Origin: Candidatus Sumerlaeota bacterium | GTDB lineage: Bacteria > Sumerlaeota > Sumerlaeia > Sumerlaeales > Sumerlaeaceae | NCBI GenBank assembly: GCA_026398535.1 | Contig: JAPLSQ010000068.1 | Coordinates: forward strand, 1-39,770 | Direction of reading: 5' to 3' | DNA length: 39,770 nucleotides | The notes under the pieces: model-generated | Seen by the model: only the letters and a program-made list of their open reading frames with translations | What the model was told of the DNA's origin: nothing | The model's database searches: none | Position numbers and translations under genes: made by a program | Part shown: piece after piece, positions 1 to 8,779 of the stretch | Position numbering within the stretch: the first letter of the stretch is position 1 | Layout: every line of letters begins with the position of its first letter

Positions 1-903
<903 letters not shown>

Positions 904-1038
904 GTAAACTTTTCAGCTCCCAAACCCTGAGGTTTGAGGCTCTAATCTGTTGTTCAGAATGTAACTATGTTTCTGGACACATGGCTGCTCAACTCAATTA
1001 TGAATCAACAAGGTGCTGATTCTTGCTCTCTATTTAGA

Positions 1039-1050
1039 TTTCAAAGAACA
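1039..1050 (-). promoter_or_regulatory. boxA-like antitermination site of the rRNA leader
   Basis: The minus strand reads TGTTCTTTGAAA about 135 bases upstream of the 16S start. It resembles the boxA element (TGCTCTTTAACA in E. coli) bound by NusB-S10 for rRNA antitermination. A GC-rich hairpin lies about 90 bases further upstream. Confidence 0.6.
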
Positions 1051-1138
1051 GACGCCGCGATGTCTTGCGGCAAACTCTGCGCAGGATACTGATATGCTCA
1101 GCCCTGTTTTCCAACAGCCTGCCCCTGCTGATCCGCGA

Positions 1139-1168
1139 GCGCTCATGCGGTGTTTCCCGCATCAGCGC
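1139..1168 (-). promoter_or_regulatory. stem-loop in the rRNA leader
   Basis: GCGCT-C-ATGCGG, a six-base loop, then CCGCAT-C-AGCGC form an 11-bp stem with one C-C mismatch. It lies upstream of boxA in the direction of rRNA transcription. It could serve as a boxB-like or processing stem; no T run follows on the minus strand, so it is not a terminator. Confidence 0.5.
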
Positions 1169-1384
1169 CCCTCTGGGTGGCCATTCAGCGGCGCCGGAAC
1201 TGTCGCTTTACTATCTGCTGGATCGTTGCGCCATCTGATAATTACACACGCCTGTTGCTGTTATTTTCAGGCTGTGCATTTTTTTCATTTTTCTCGCCCT
1301 TTGCTGGGGCGCGAAGGACGTCTTATGCGCGCCCTGATGGTTTATTCATCACACCGGAAAAAAACTTCAATTGATCGCTTTATC

Positions 1385-1390
1385 ATTATA
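1385..1390 (-). promoter_or_regulatory. candidate -10 box for the rRNA operon
   Basis: A perfect TATAAT lies on the minus strand in an AT-rich stretch just past the oxidoreductase stop codon. No good -35 hexamer is present at 16-18 bases. An alternative is TTGAAG (1368-1373) with AATAAA 18 bases further on (minus strand). Both are weak guesses. Confidence 0.25.
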
Positions 1391-1394
1391 ATCA

Positions 1395-2744
1395 TTATGT
1401 AAAATGATGAATGACATCGAACGCGGTCAACTGGCGTTCCGCAAGACCCGGAACCTCCCTCTTTTCCACGATGGCGCGGGCAACCGCGGCGCTTGATTTG
1501 GTGTCGCCCAGCAGGATCGCCCCTGCCAGACAACCGCCGCGCACAAGCAGACAACAATAGCGCCCATCGCTCTCCGCTTCGATTTCGGCATCGCCTGGTT
1601 GCGAGGGAACGATTTCGCCCGCGCTGAAAACGCCGATGCCCAGCACCTTGAGCGTGTTCGCCCGGGGAACACCCGCGAACACGCCGCTCCCGCCCGCGGC
1701 GTTGGAACCAGCGATGCGCCCCTGCGTTTGCGCCGGTCCCCAGAGACCGTAAACCAAGCCATTGTGCTCCGCGACATCACCCGCCGCGTAAATGCCGGCC
1801 GCCGATGTTTGAAGCCTGTCGTCAACAAGCACACCGCGGCCGCATTTCAATCCCGCGCCTTGCGCCAAGATTAGATTGGGCCTGACACCCGTTGCGATCA
1901 CAACAAGGCTGCCCGCGGCGCGCCGCCCATCATCCAATTCCACATATTCCGCATGCCCGGCGCCGCCAATTTCTTTCGTTCGCGCATTCGTCAGCAAACA
2001 AATGCCGATCGATGAAAGATGCACGGCAAGAATTTCCGCGGCGCGGCGGTTCAATTGACGGGGCATCAGCCACGAACTGTTTTCAATCAGCGTGACGCGG
2101 ACGCCCCGGCGCGCCAGCGCGCCCGCCGTTTCCAAGCCCAGCAAACCGCCGCCGATGCACACACAGCCGTTGCCTTTCATGCTCGCGTCAAGAATGCGGT
2201 CGGCATCCTCCAAAGCGCGCAAACACAGCACGCCCGGCTTGTCCGCGCCCGCGAACGGCGGAACAAACGGATCAGCCCCCGCGGCAAGCACCAGCCTGGT
2301 ATAGGGAAGACGCGCGCCGTCAGCCAGCAGCACAGCGGACTCATCGGCGAGGATGGATACTGCACGGGCCGGTTGAATCAGCCTGATCTTCCGCACTTCA
2401 TACCAATCCGCCGGATGCAGCGGCAACTCGGTTCTGCTTGTTTCGTCCGCGAGATAGCGAGTCAGGTTGAGCCGGTAATAGGGCAGAACATTTTCATTGG
2501 ACACGACGGTAATTTCAGCCTCGGGCGCGGCGGCGCGGGCGGCCTCGGCGGCGCTGATGCCCGCCGCGCCGGCGCCGATGATGACGATCCGCTCATCACG
2601 CCCGGCCGCCGATGCCGCCACAGCGGCCGCCGGTTCTTCCACAGGCTCAAAACAATCAGGCCCCGCGCCGCATACGGGACATTCATCCGGCGGAGCAGGG
2701 CCTTCGCTTTCATAACCGCATATAAGACAGCGCCAGCGCTTCAT
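1395..2744 (-). CDS. rubredoxin-fused NAD(P)/FAD-dependent oxidoreductase (NADH:rubredoxin reductase-like)
   Basis: A 449-residue protein. Residues 1-36 form a short rubredoxin module (CLICGY...CPVCGAG, two CxxC knuckles) like the tail of rubrerythrin. After a linker come a pyridine-nucleotide/FAD oxidoreductase with an FAD-binding GAGAAG, a second dinucleotide-binding GGGLLGLETA, and the late FAD motif GIYAAGDVAE. The fold matches the nitrite reductase large subunit/NADH:rubredoxin oxidoreductase family. Its likely role is to pass electrons from NAD(P)H through its own rubredoxin to the neighbouring rubrerythrin for peroxide reduction. The start is the ATG overlapping the rubrerythrin stop (ATGA); a longer reading frame exists but would run further into rubrerythrin. 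Translational coupling is likely. The electron partner is inferred from context. Confidence 0.88.
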   Translation of the reverse strand: MKRWRCLICGYESEGPAPPDECPVCGAGPDCFEPVEEPAAAVAASAAGRDERIVIIGAGAAGISAAEAARAAAPEAEITVVSNENVLPYYRLNLTRYLADETSRTELPLHPADWYEVRKIRLIQPARAVSILADESAVLLADGARLPYTRLVLAAGADPFVPPFAGADKPGVLCLRALEDADRILDASMKGNGCVCIGGGLLGLETAGALARRGVRVTLIENSSWLMPRQLNRRAAEILAVHLSSIGICLLTNARTKEIGGAGHAEYVELDDGRRAAGSLVVIATGVRPNLILAQGAGLKCGRGVLVDDRLQTSAAGIYAAGDVAEHNGLVYGLWGPAQTQGRIAGSNAAGGSGVFAGVPRANTLKVLGIGVFSAGEIVPSQPGDAEIEAESDGRYCCLLVRGGCLAGAILLGDTKSSAAVARAIVEKREVPGLAERQLTAFDVIHHFT

Positions 2745-3241
2745 GACACGGCTTCGAACTTGTCCTTGTCGGCCCCGCAGATGGGGCACTTGTCAGGCGC
2801 GCCGCCAATTTCAATGTGGCCGCAGACGGAGCAGACATACACCGGCGCATCCGCCATGTCCTTGCCCGCCTTTACCAGCTCAAAAGCTTTTTCATAAAGC
2901 CTTTTGTGGCCTTCCTCGACTTTGCCCACTCCGCTGAAAACCATGACGGCCGCCCTGTTGCCTTCGCGCTCGGCCTCCGCCGCAAATTGCGGATACATTT
3001 GTGTGCATTCATAAGTTTCACCCTCAATCGCAGCCTGAAGGTTATCTGCCGTGTCCTTGACGGCCTGCATCAGCCGCAGGTGCGACATGGCGTGGATGGT
3101 CTCCGCCTCGGCGATGGCGCGAAACAGCCTGGCCGCCTGTTTGAAACCCTGCTGATCGGCCTTTTTCGCAAACGCCAGATATTTGCGGTTGGCCTGGCTC
3201 TCGCCAGCAAAAGCGGCCTGAAGGTTGTCTTGTGTTGCCAT
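2741..3241 (-). CDS. rubrerythrin
   Basis: A 166-residue protein. The N-terminal ferritin-like four-helix domain carries the diiron ligands: E14, the ExxH pair E47/H50, a Glu group at 75-78 (GETYE) and the second ExxH pair E109/H112. The C-terminal rubredoxin domain has CSVCG and CPICG knuckles. Rubrerythrins reduce hydrogen peroxide to water in the cytoplasm of anaerobes, taking electrons from NAD(P)H through rubredoxin-type carriers. The gene has a strong Shine-Dalgarno (AGGAAGG) before its ATG and a recognisable promoter upstream. It overlaps the next gene, a rubredoxin-containing oxidoreductase that is a plausible reductase for it, so the two form a compact peroxide-defence operon. Confidence 0.96.
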   Translation of the reverse strand: MATQDNLQAAFAGESQANRKYLAFAKKADQQGFKQAARLFRAIAEAETIHAMSHLRLMQAVKDTADNLQAAIEGETYECTQMYPQFAAEAEREGNRAAVMVFSGVGKVEEGHKRLYEKAFELVKAGKDMADAPVYVCSVCGHIEIGGAPDKCPICGADKDKFEAVS

Positions 3242-3261
3242 GAGCTTTTATCCTTCCTGAT

Positions 3262-3290
3262 AATTTATGATAAAGGATTTGTTCTTACAA
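3262..3290 (-). promoter_or_regulatory. sigma-70-type promoter of the rubrerythrin operon with an AT-rich operator-like box
   Basis: On the minus strand TTGTAA (3290-3285), a 17-base spacer and TAAATT (3267-3262) lie just upstream of AGGAAGG and the rubrerythrin ATG. The segment 3258-3273 (TTATCATAAATTATCA on the minus strand) overlaps the -10 and resembles Fur/PerR-family boxes, which would suit a peroxide-defence gene. The operator role is inference. Confidence 0.45.
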
Positions 3291-3563
3291 AACGGTTCAT
3301 GCAAGCAAGAGCAAACAGCGAGGCACGGCATGATGAATTGCCCCGCGCTATGCTGATATTACCTTTTGGAGCCCCTGATTGTCACCCATGATGAAACGAT
3401 ATGCCAGCGGGATGAGCGCTGTCGCCCGCCGCATACGGCGGGTGGCGCAAATACCGCTCGGAAGACCTTCGATGATGATCACGAATTTGATTTGATTGCG
3501 CTGCGGGAAAACACTTTTATCATCATCAACACCTTTGATCAAAAAACAAGAAGAGGATCGCGC
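3291..3563. other. intergenic region between divergent genes
   Basis: This stretch separates the leftward rubrerythrin operon from the rightward isomerase gene. An in-frame extension of the isomerase reading frame (from 3366) crosses it, but its residues do not look like family sequence. A possible promoter for the isomerase is TTGATT at 3492-3497 with TTTATC 18 bases further on; it is weak. A good ribosome site (AAGAGGA) sits before the ATG at 3564. Confidence 0.4.
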
Positions 3564-4982
3564 ATGAAAACCACGTTTGGCATCATCGTTGGCAACCGGG
3601 GATTCTTCCCCAAACATTTGTGCGAGTCGGGCCGCGGGGAAATACTCGCGGCGCTTGAGGAAGCCGGATACGGCGCCGTGACGCTGGACGCCGCCGACAC
3701 GCCCTGCGGCAGCGTGGAAACCATCGAGGACGCGCGCAAATGCGCAAAGCTTTTCGACGAGCGCCGTCACGAGATCGACGGCGTGATCGTCACTCTGCCC
3801 AACTTCGGCGACGAGCGCGCCATCGCAAACACCCTGCGCTGGTCCGGCCTGCGCGTGCCCGTGCTGATCCATGCGTTCCCCGACACGCGCGACAAGATGA
3901 CCCTCCAAGACCGCCGCGACAGCTTCTGCGGCAAAATGTCCGTCTGCAACAACCTTTGCCAGTATGGCATCCCGTTCAGCCTCACCCAACTCCACACCGT
4001 CGGCGCGCGCGGCGCGCGTTTCCGCGCCGATCTCGACCGTTTCGCCGCCGTATGCCGCGTTGTGCGCGGCCTGCGCAATCTGCGCATCGGCGCCCTCGGC
4101 GCGCGCCCCGCTGCGTTCAACACCGTGCGATTCAGCGAAAAACTGCTCGAACAGTCGGGAATCTCCGTCGAAACGCTCGACCTCCATGAACTGCTCGGAT
4201 GGGCCGGCAGGCTGCAGCCCGGCGCGCCCGAAGTTCAGGCCAAACTCAAGGCCATTCTCGAGTACGTCCCCGCAACGGGCATCCCCGAGGCCGCCCTTAT
4301 CAAAATGGCGCAGTTCGGCGCCGCCGTCGACCGCTGGATGAGCGAGCAAAACCTGCAAGCCACGGCCATCCAATGCTGGACGGCCATGGAGGAATTTTTT
4401 GGCATTGTGCCCTGCACATGCATGAGCATGATGAGCAACAACCTTGCGCCGAGCGCGTGCGAGGTGGACGTGATGGGCGCCGTGGCCATGCGCGCCATGA
4501 CGCTGGCCAGTGGCCGGCCCAGCGCGCTGGTCGATTGGAACAACAACTATGGCGATGATCCCGACAAGTGCGTGTTCTTCCATTGTAGCAACCTGCCCAT
4601 GGGCATGTTTGCCTGCGAGGGGTGCAAACCGCCGGTCATGGACTTCCAGGAAATCATCGCTGGCTCGGTAGGAAAGGACAACTCTTACGGCGCCATCGTG
4701 GGTCGCATCAAGGATGAATCCTTCACCTTCCTGCGCGTCAGCACGGATGAGGCAGCGGGCGTCGTGCGCGTCTACACAGGCGAAGGGACAATGACGCGCG
4801 ACCCGCTCGACACCTTCGGCGGTTACGGCGTCGCCCACATCCCCCAACTGCAGAAACTGTTGCGGTTCATATGCTCCAACGGTTTTGAGCACCATGTGGC
4901 CATCAATCTGTCAGCCTGCGCCGAAGCCGTCAACGAGGCGCTGGGCAACTACCTCGGATGGGATGTCCGCCTGCACGAATAA
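3564..4982 (+). CDS. L-fucose/L-arabinose isomerase family protein
   Basis: A 472-residue protein. The family interconverts aldoses and ketoses (L-fucose, L-arabinose and relatives) with a Mn2+ bound by Glu, Asp and His. Candidate ligands are E276 or E277 in MEEFFG, D324 in the conserved VDWNNNYG and H340 in FFHCSN. The N-terminal half resembles the substrate-binding part of fucose isomerase-like proteins (GNRGFFP, then a VTLPNFGDE segment). The ATG at 3564 follows AAGAGGA; an upstream in-frame ATG at 3366 lacks conserved sequence. No kinase or aldolase of a fucose or arabinose pathway is adjacent, so the substrate cannot be named. A 515-residue frame on the opposite strand is a codon-bias shadow. 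Confidence 0.85.
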   Translation: MKTTFGIIVGNRGFFPKHLCESGRGEILAALEEAGYGAVTLDAADTPCGSVETIEDARKCAKLFDERRHEIDGVIVTLPNFGDERAIANTLRWSGLRVPVLIHAFPDTRDKMTLQDRRDSFCGKMSVCNNLCQYGIPFSLTQLHTVGARGARFRADLDRFAAVCRVVRGLRNLRIGALGARPAAFNTVRFSEKLLEQSGISVETLDLHELLGWAGRLQPGAPEVQAKLKAILEYVPATGIPEAALIKMAQFGAAVDRWMSEQNLQATAIQCWTAMEEFFGIVPCTCMSMMSNNLAPSACEVDVMGAVAMRAMTLASGRPSALVDWNNNYGDDPDKCVFFHCSNLPMGMFACEGCKPPVMDFQEIIAGSVGKDNSYGAIVGRIKDESFTFLRVSTDEAAGVVRVYTGEGTMTRDPLDTFGGYGVAHIPQLQKLLRFICSNGFEHHVAINLSACAEAVNEALGNYLGWDVRLHE

Positions 4983-5113
4983 CAGGCGGCAATTTCATCA
5001 TTCGACATAATATTAACTTCATACGGTTTTTTTTCTTGCATTATCACAAGAGGTATCAACTACATGGGTCATTGATTAGATCGGTTTAACCGTAGGTGAA
5101 TGCAACAATCGTC

Positions 5114-5135
5114 TGATGGCGTACTCGCTGACCGG
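5114..5135 (+). repeat. interspersed repeat A, copy 1
   Basis: TGATGGCGTACTCGCTGACC followed by GG, 45 bases upstream of the kelch-like gene. The same 21-22 bases recur at 28305, 28328 and 30912, always between genes and always in this orientation. Confidence 0.85.
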
Positions 5136-5179
5136 TTTTTCAGGCTATTCAACATCACAAAAAAAGGAGCTGAGAATTT

Positions 5180-7033
5180 ATGAAATTGAAATGGCTGTTT
5201 TTTAGTTTGATGGTCATGGCGGTCGGCTCGATGGCGTTCGGCGCGAAGCAGGCATGGCGTCTGGCCGGGCAAATGCCAAACGGGCGATGGTGCCAATCCG
5301 CGGCTTATGATTCAACACATACAACTGTGTTCATCATTGGCGGCAATGTGGATGTGGCGTTCCCGGAGGACATGGCATCGTCCGTCAACGACTCCATCGC
5401 GTCGTTGTACTTCAAGATCGACAACTCCGCGATTCCCCTGCCAGAGGTTGTTGAATGGGGATGGGGTCCCAGCCTTCCGCCCGCCTATTTTGTGACGGGC
5501 ACGGACAATATCGCCTCGTATGGCTACTCCAGCATGTTCGTCTACAACAACAGGCTGTATTTCCCGCCGGCGAACACCAACGGAAATCCCGACGGACAAA
5601 ACGTCGTCGTGATGACGGATATCAGCACGACGGGCGGACTGCTTGGCAGTTGGACTGTGGCGGATTCCAATCCGCCATCCTCCCTGGCTGGGTATCTTGT
5701 CTTCGACGCATCCTGGCGGGTTTATCCCAAACTCGGCAGGGTGTACCGTTTTGGCGGACGTGACGGCCCCGTGGGCGCCAATCCCGGAACATGGACCAAC
5801 ATCAGCGGCGTCGTTTCCGCACCGATCAATCCCGATGGAACCATCGGAGCATGGCGCGCAGAAGCAAGCATGCCAGGCGCTTCGCGATGGGGCACGGCCG
5901 AAATCATCGGCGACACCGCTGTTGTCGTGGTTGGCTACAACGCCGCCGGCACGCGGGTCAACACCGTCTATACCGCGCAGATTGATCCCGCCACAGGTGT
6001 CATCGGTTCATGGGCCACATCGGCAAATCCGTTCCCATCGACCATCGGCATGCCCACAAGCTCCTATGATGGCAATTATATCTGCGTCCTTACAGGACGC
6101 GTAACCGCCAGCACGGAGCTGACCAACAGCTACCGGGCTGCGGTCAATGGAGGAGGAACCGACATCGGACCGTGGGAAATCGTCGCCAAACTGCCCTACA
6201 AAAACCGTTACGGCTCCGGTTGCGGCGCCGACGGCAAGTTCTTCGTCACGGGCGGCCGGAATCTCAACGTCGGCGCGTATGCCAACACGAAGGACATTTT
6301 CGCGCTGTCGTACGTGCCGGTTGTGATCGGCGACAAGGAAAACCTGGGCAACTGGAATCCCGCAAACGCCCTGCCGATGGAGTCGCTCACAGACAACACC
6401 ACCGACACTGAGAATCACCTTGTGTTCAAGGCCACGGCCGCCACATCGACCGGCATTGGCACCAACTATAAGATGATCATCAACAGCGGACTGGGCGATT
6501 TCTGGAACCCCGCGAACCAGGTGGGGGACTTCACTGGCAACAACCTGACCTTCACCTTCAACGCGGCAACCCAGAGCTACTATCTCGACACGCGCGATCT
6601 GCCATCGGGCGGATGGGAACCCTACACGAACTCAGGCGGCAACGACAACGCGACAACGTGGGTCGCTGCCGGCGCGTTCCAAATAGCGGCTGGCGACACC
6701 TCCGACTGGAAACCCGACTCGACCGTCACGGTCATGAAAGATGACGGACAATCCAGCGATCCGCTGGCAAACGACGGCATCTTCACATTCCGTTTCGTAT
6801 CGAACACAGCGCTTACAGGCTCGCCGTGGAAAGTCGTGCGCCAGGGCGGATGGACGGGCGCGACGAAGTTCGGCACAAACGGATGGTCGCTCGATCCCGG
6901 AGATTCGTCCAATGCGACGATCACCTGCGACCAGTACGCAACCGTGACGCTCTTCTTCGACCAGTGGCGCGGACACATCAAATCCACCATCGTCAACCCC
7001 CACACGGGTGTGAACGACTGGTCAATCTACTGA
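5180..7033 (+). CDS. secreted kelch-like beta-propeller protein with DDG-repeat C-terminal domain
   Basis: A 617-residue protein that starts with a signal peptide (lysines, a hydrophobic stretch, then SMAFG-AK near residue 21). Residues ~25-385 contain kelch-like blades: recurring G-x-W with hydrophobic-GG ends (FIIGG, VYRFGG, FFVTGG). Residues ~390-617 form a beta-rich part with KENLGNWNPANALP, which resembles starch-binding or pullulanase-X-type modules, and TVMKDDGQSSDPLANDGIF near residue 515, a form of the DDGxxGDxxAGDGxY repeat of choice-of-anchor-type domains. The last residues are NDWSIY, like the DWMLY end of the secreted protein at 11335. Start by AAAAAGGAGC before the ATG. Probably exported or surface-attached and glycan-binding; no catalytic residues are evident. 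Confidence 0.75.
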   Translation: MKLKWLFFSLMVMAVGSMAFGAKQAWRLAGQMPNGRWCQSAAYDSTHTTVFIIGGNVDVAFPEDMASSVNDSIASLYFKIDNSAIPLPEVVEWGWGPSLPPAYFVTGTDNIASYGYSSMFVYNNRLYFPPANTNGNPDGQNVVVMTDISTTGGLLGSWTVADSNPPSSLAGYLVFDASWRVYPKLGRVYRFGGRDGPVGANPGTWTNISGVVSAPINPDGTIGAWRAEASMPGASRWGTAEIIGDTAVVVVGYNAAGTRVNTVYTAQIDPATGVIGSWATSANPFPSTIGMPTSSYDGNYICVLTGRVTASTELTNSYRAAVNGGGTDIGPWEIVAKLPYKNRYGSGCGADGKFFVTGGRNLNVGAYANTKDIFALSYVPVVIGDKENLGNWNPANALPMESLTDNTTDTENHLVFKATAATSTGIGTNYKMIINSGLGDFWNPANQVGDFTGNNLTFTFNAATQSYYLDTRDLPSGGWEPYTNSGGNDNATTWVAAGAFQIAAGDTSDWKPDSTVTVMKDDGQSSDPLANDGIFTFRFVSNTALTGSPWKVVRQGGWTGATKFGTNGWSLDPGDSSNATITCDQYATVTLFFDQWRGHIKSTIVNPHTGVNDWSIY

Positions 7034-7050
7034 AATCAACAGTATGACCA

Positions 7051-7074
7051 ATAAGCAGATGCTCATCTGCTTAT
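7051..7074. repeat. 11-bp inverted repeat
   Basis: ATAAGCAGATG, two bases, then CATCTGCTTAT, just after the stop codon of the kelch-like gene. It has no T run of its own and lies immediately before the real terminator. It may protect the 3' end of the mRNA. Confidence 0.7.
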
Positions 7075-7089
7075 GATGGTTGTCTGACC

Positions 7090-7126
7090 CCCCCGGTTTC
7101 CGGTCTGGAAACCGGGGGCTTTTTTT
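7090..7126 (+). terminator. intrinsic terminator
   Basis: A perfect 12-bp stem (CCCCCGGTTTCC / GGAAACCGGGGG) with a five-base loop, followed by C and seven T. It ends transcription of the secreted kelch-like gene. Confidence 0.95.
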
Positions 7127-7214
7127 CAAGGCTCAAGCTTGGGCTTGTGATATCGCCCAAGCCGGCATTAGCTTGCTTGCGAATCGATCATGATAGCATC
7201 CCGAAGATAAACGC

Positions 7215-8672
7215 ATGTTCGGCGCCCTGACGAGAAATGTTGGCGCGGTGGCCGTGGCGCGGCTTGCGACGACGGCGGGCTCCGTCGGCGCAAACATCCT
7301 TGTCGCATGGATGCTCAGCCGCGACTCCGCCGGACTGTTTCAGAAAGCCGTCGTGGCCCTGCAGATGGCTGTCCAAGCCGGAGCCTTCGGCATCCAGACA
7401 AGCCTGTATTATTTCCTTCCGCGCGTCACGGAGGACGGGAAGCGCGGCCTTATCGGGCAGAGCCTTGCCGTGCTGTCCCTGATCGGGCTGGTTGTGTGCG
7501 TGCTGTTGTTTGCTTGCGCCGGCCGCCTTGCCTTGTGGATGAACGATCCGCTGCTGGAGCCCCTGTTGCGGGCCGCCGCCTTCGCTGTTCTGTTGTCGCT
7601 GCCCGCCGTGGTTTCGGATCCGATCTTCATCGCGCATGACCGCGCCCGGCGCGCAGCCGCTGTGGCCATCGCCTCATCGATGGCGCAACTTGCCCTCACG
7701 GCTTACGCGCTGTGGATGCACATGCCGCTCGAATGGCTGTTCGGCGCCATGGCTGTCGCGGCATTGATCCGGCTGCTGCCCGCGCTCGGGTTCGCCTCGC
7801 GCGCCTTCGCGCAAGGCTCGTGGCTCGGCTGGCGGCGGCAGCTTTTTCTGCAACAGGCGGCCTACATCCTGCCCGTCGGCATCACATCGGTGTTCGACAC
7901 GCTTTCGTCATGGCTTGACCGCACGCTCGTCTCACACTATTATGATGCCGCATCCTTCGCCACGTATGCCTATGGCGCCATCGAAGTGCCGTTTATCCCG
8001 ATGCTCATCGGAGCTGTCACGCCCGTCCTGCTGCCGCGCTTCTCTGCAATGCTGAAAGACGGTGGCGGCCGCGCGGGCGTGCTCGATCTGTGGCATCGCG
8101 CCGCGTTCAAGGCGGCAATCATCCTTCTCCCCATGTTCTTCGTATTCATGTGGACGGCGCCCGATTTCCTCACCGTCCTGTATTCCCCAAAATACCGCGA
8201 CAGCGCGCCCTATTTCCGCATCTACCTCGTGCTTCTTCCCGTGCGCATTGTGGCTTTCATGCCTCTGCTGTTCGCTCTTGGCCGGGCGAAGTATGTGATG
8301 GCGGGCGCGGCGGGCGAAGTGTGCCTGAACCTTGCGGCATCACTCTTCCTGATGCGCGTGGCGGGGCTGGGCATGGCGGGAGCCGCCTGCGGCACGGTCG
8401 TGTCCACCCTCTGCCAGGTCGCGTTCTACCTGTGGGGCATCCGCCACAGCCTTGATGTGCCATGGCGCGCCATTCTGCCGTGGCGCGCGCTTGGCGCGGA
8501 ATTCGCCACAAGCGGCGTTCTGCTGCTGCCGCTTGCCTTCCTGCTCTTCCTGCGGGCGCCGCCCGCCGCGCCCGTCGCGGCGCTCTGGCGTCTTGCCGTC
8601 GCCGCCGTCTGTTTTTGCGTCTACGCATGGTTCCGCATTCTTCCCCGAATCCGCGCTGCGATAAATGTTTGA
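7215..8672 (+). CDS. polysaccharide biosynthesis flippase (Wzx/MATE-like, MOP superfamily)
   Basis: A 485-residue integral membrane protein with about 12-14 hydrophobic helices. It opens with RNVGAVAVARLATTAGSVGANILVAWML, which matches the start of Wzx-type flippases where charged residues precede helix 1. The segments around YYFLPR and SSWLDRTLVSHYYDA fit the same family. Such proteins flip undecaprenyl-linked oligosaccharides across the inner membrane. It stands alone here: the preceding gene ends in a terminator and the next gene is a DUF2851 protein, so its glycan partners may be in the glycosyltransferase cluster at 19086-24312 or elsewhere. The ribosome site is weak (GAAGATA). Confidence 0.82.
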   Translation: MFGALTRNVGAVAVARLATTAGSVGANILVAWMLSRDSAGLFQKAVVALQMAVQAGAFGIQTSLYYFLPRVTEDGKRGLIGQSLAVLSLIGLVVCVLLFACAGRLALWMNDPLLEPLLRAAAFAVLLSLPAVVSDPIFIAHDRARRAAAVAIASSMAQLALTAYALWMHMPLEWLFGAMAVAALIRLLPALGFASRAFAQGSWLGWRRQLFLQQAAYILPVGITSVFDTLSSWLDRTLVSHYYDAASFATYAYGAIEVPFIPMLIGAVTPVLLPRFSAMLKDGGGRAGVLDLWHRAAFKAAIILLPMFFVFMWTAPDFLTVLYSPKYRDSAPYFRIYLVLLPVRIVAFMPLLFALGRAKYVMAGAAGEVCLNLAASLFLMRVAGLGMAGAACGTVVSTLCQVAFYLWGIRHSLDVPWRAILPWRALGAEFATSGVLLLPLAFLLFLRAPPAAPVAALWRLAVAAVCFCVYAWFRILPRIRAAINV

Positions 8673-8779
8673 AAAAAGATCCGCAATAGAATCCAACTCA
8701 AGAAATGTTTTGCGGTTCGCCGCGGATTCTTCGGTGTTCTTTGCGCAACGAATTAACTCCAATCGAAACGAGAAAAGGA

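Larger units (their letters stand above)
904..1394 (-). other. rRNA operon leader and promoter region
   Basis: About 490 bases without a protein gene lie between the 5' end of 16S rRNA and the stop codon of the FAD oxidoreductase, both on the minus strand. The stretch holds a boxA-like sequence, a strong hairpin and an AT-rich segment with a candidate -10 box (all listed separately). It should be the transcribed leader of the rRNA operon plus its promoter. Small ORFs here resemble no protein I recognise. I see no clear intrinsic terminator for the upstream rubrerythrin operon, so read-through into the rRNA leader is possible. Confidence 0.75.

Noticed and set aside
1301..1325. Hairpin TCGCCC...GGGCGA in the rRNA leader region as a terminator
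   Set aside because: On the minus strand the following bases are purine-rich, with no T run; on the plus strand no gene ends there.
2019..2897. 292-codon plus-strand frame opposite the FAD oxidoreductase
   Set aside because: It is antisense to two well-supported genes and resembles no family.
3348..4895. 515-codon minus-strand frame opposite the isomerase gene
   Set aside because: Codon-bias shadow in GC-rich DNA; its sequence is low-complexity (many His, Ala, Gly) and the plus-strand frame has clear family motifs.
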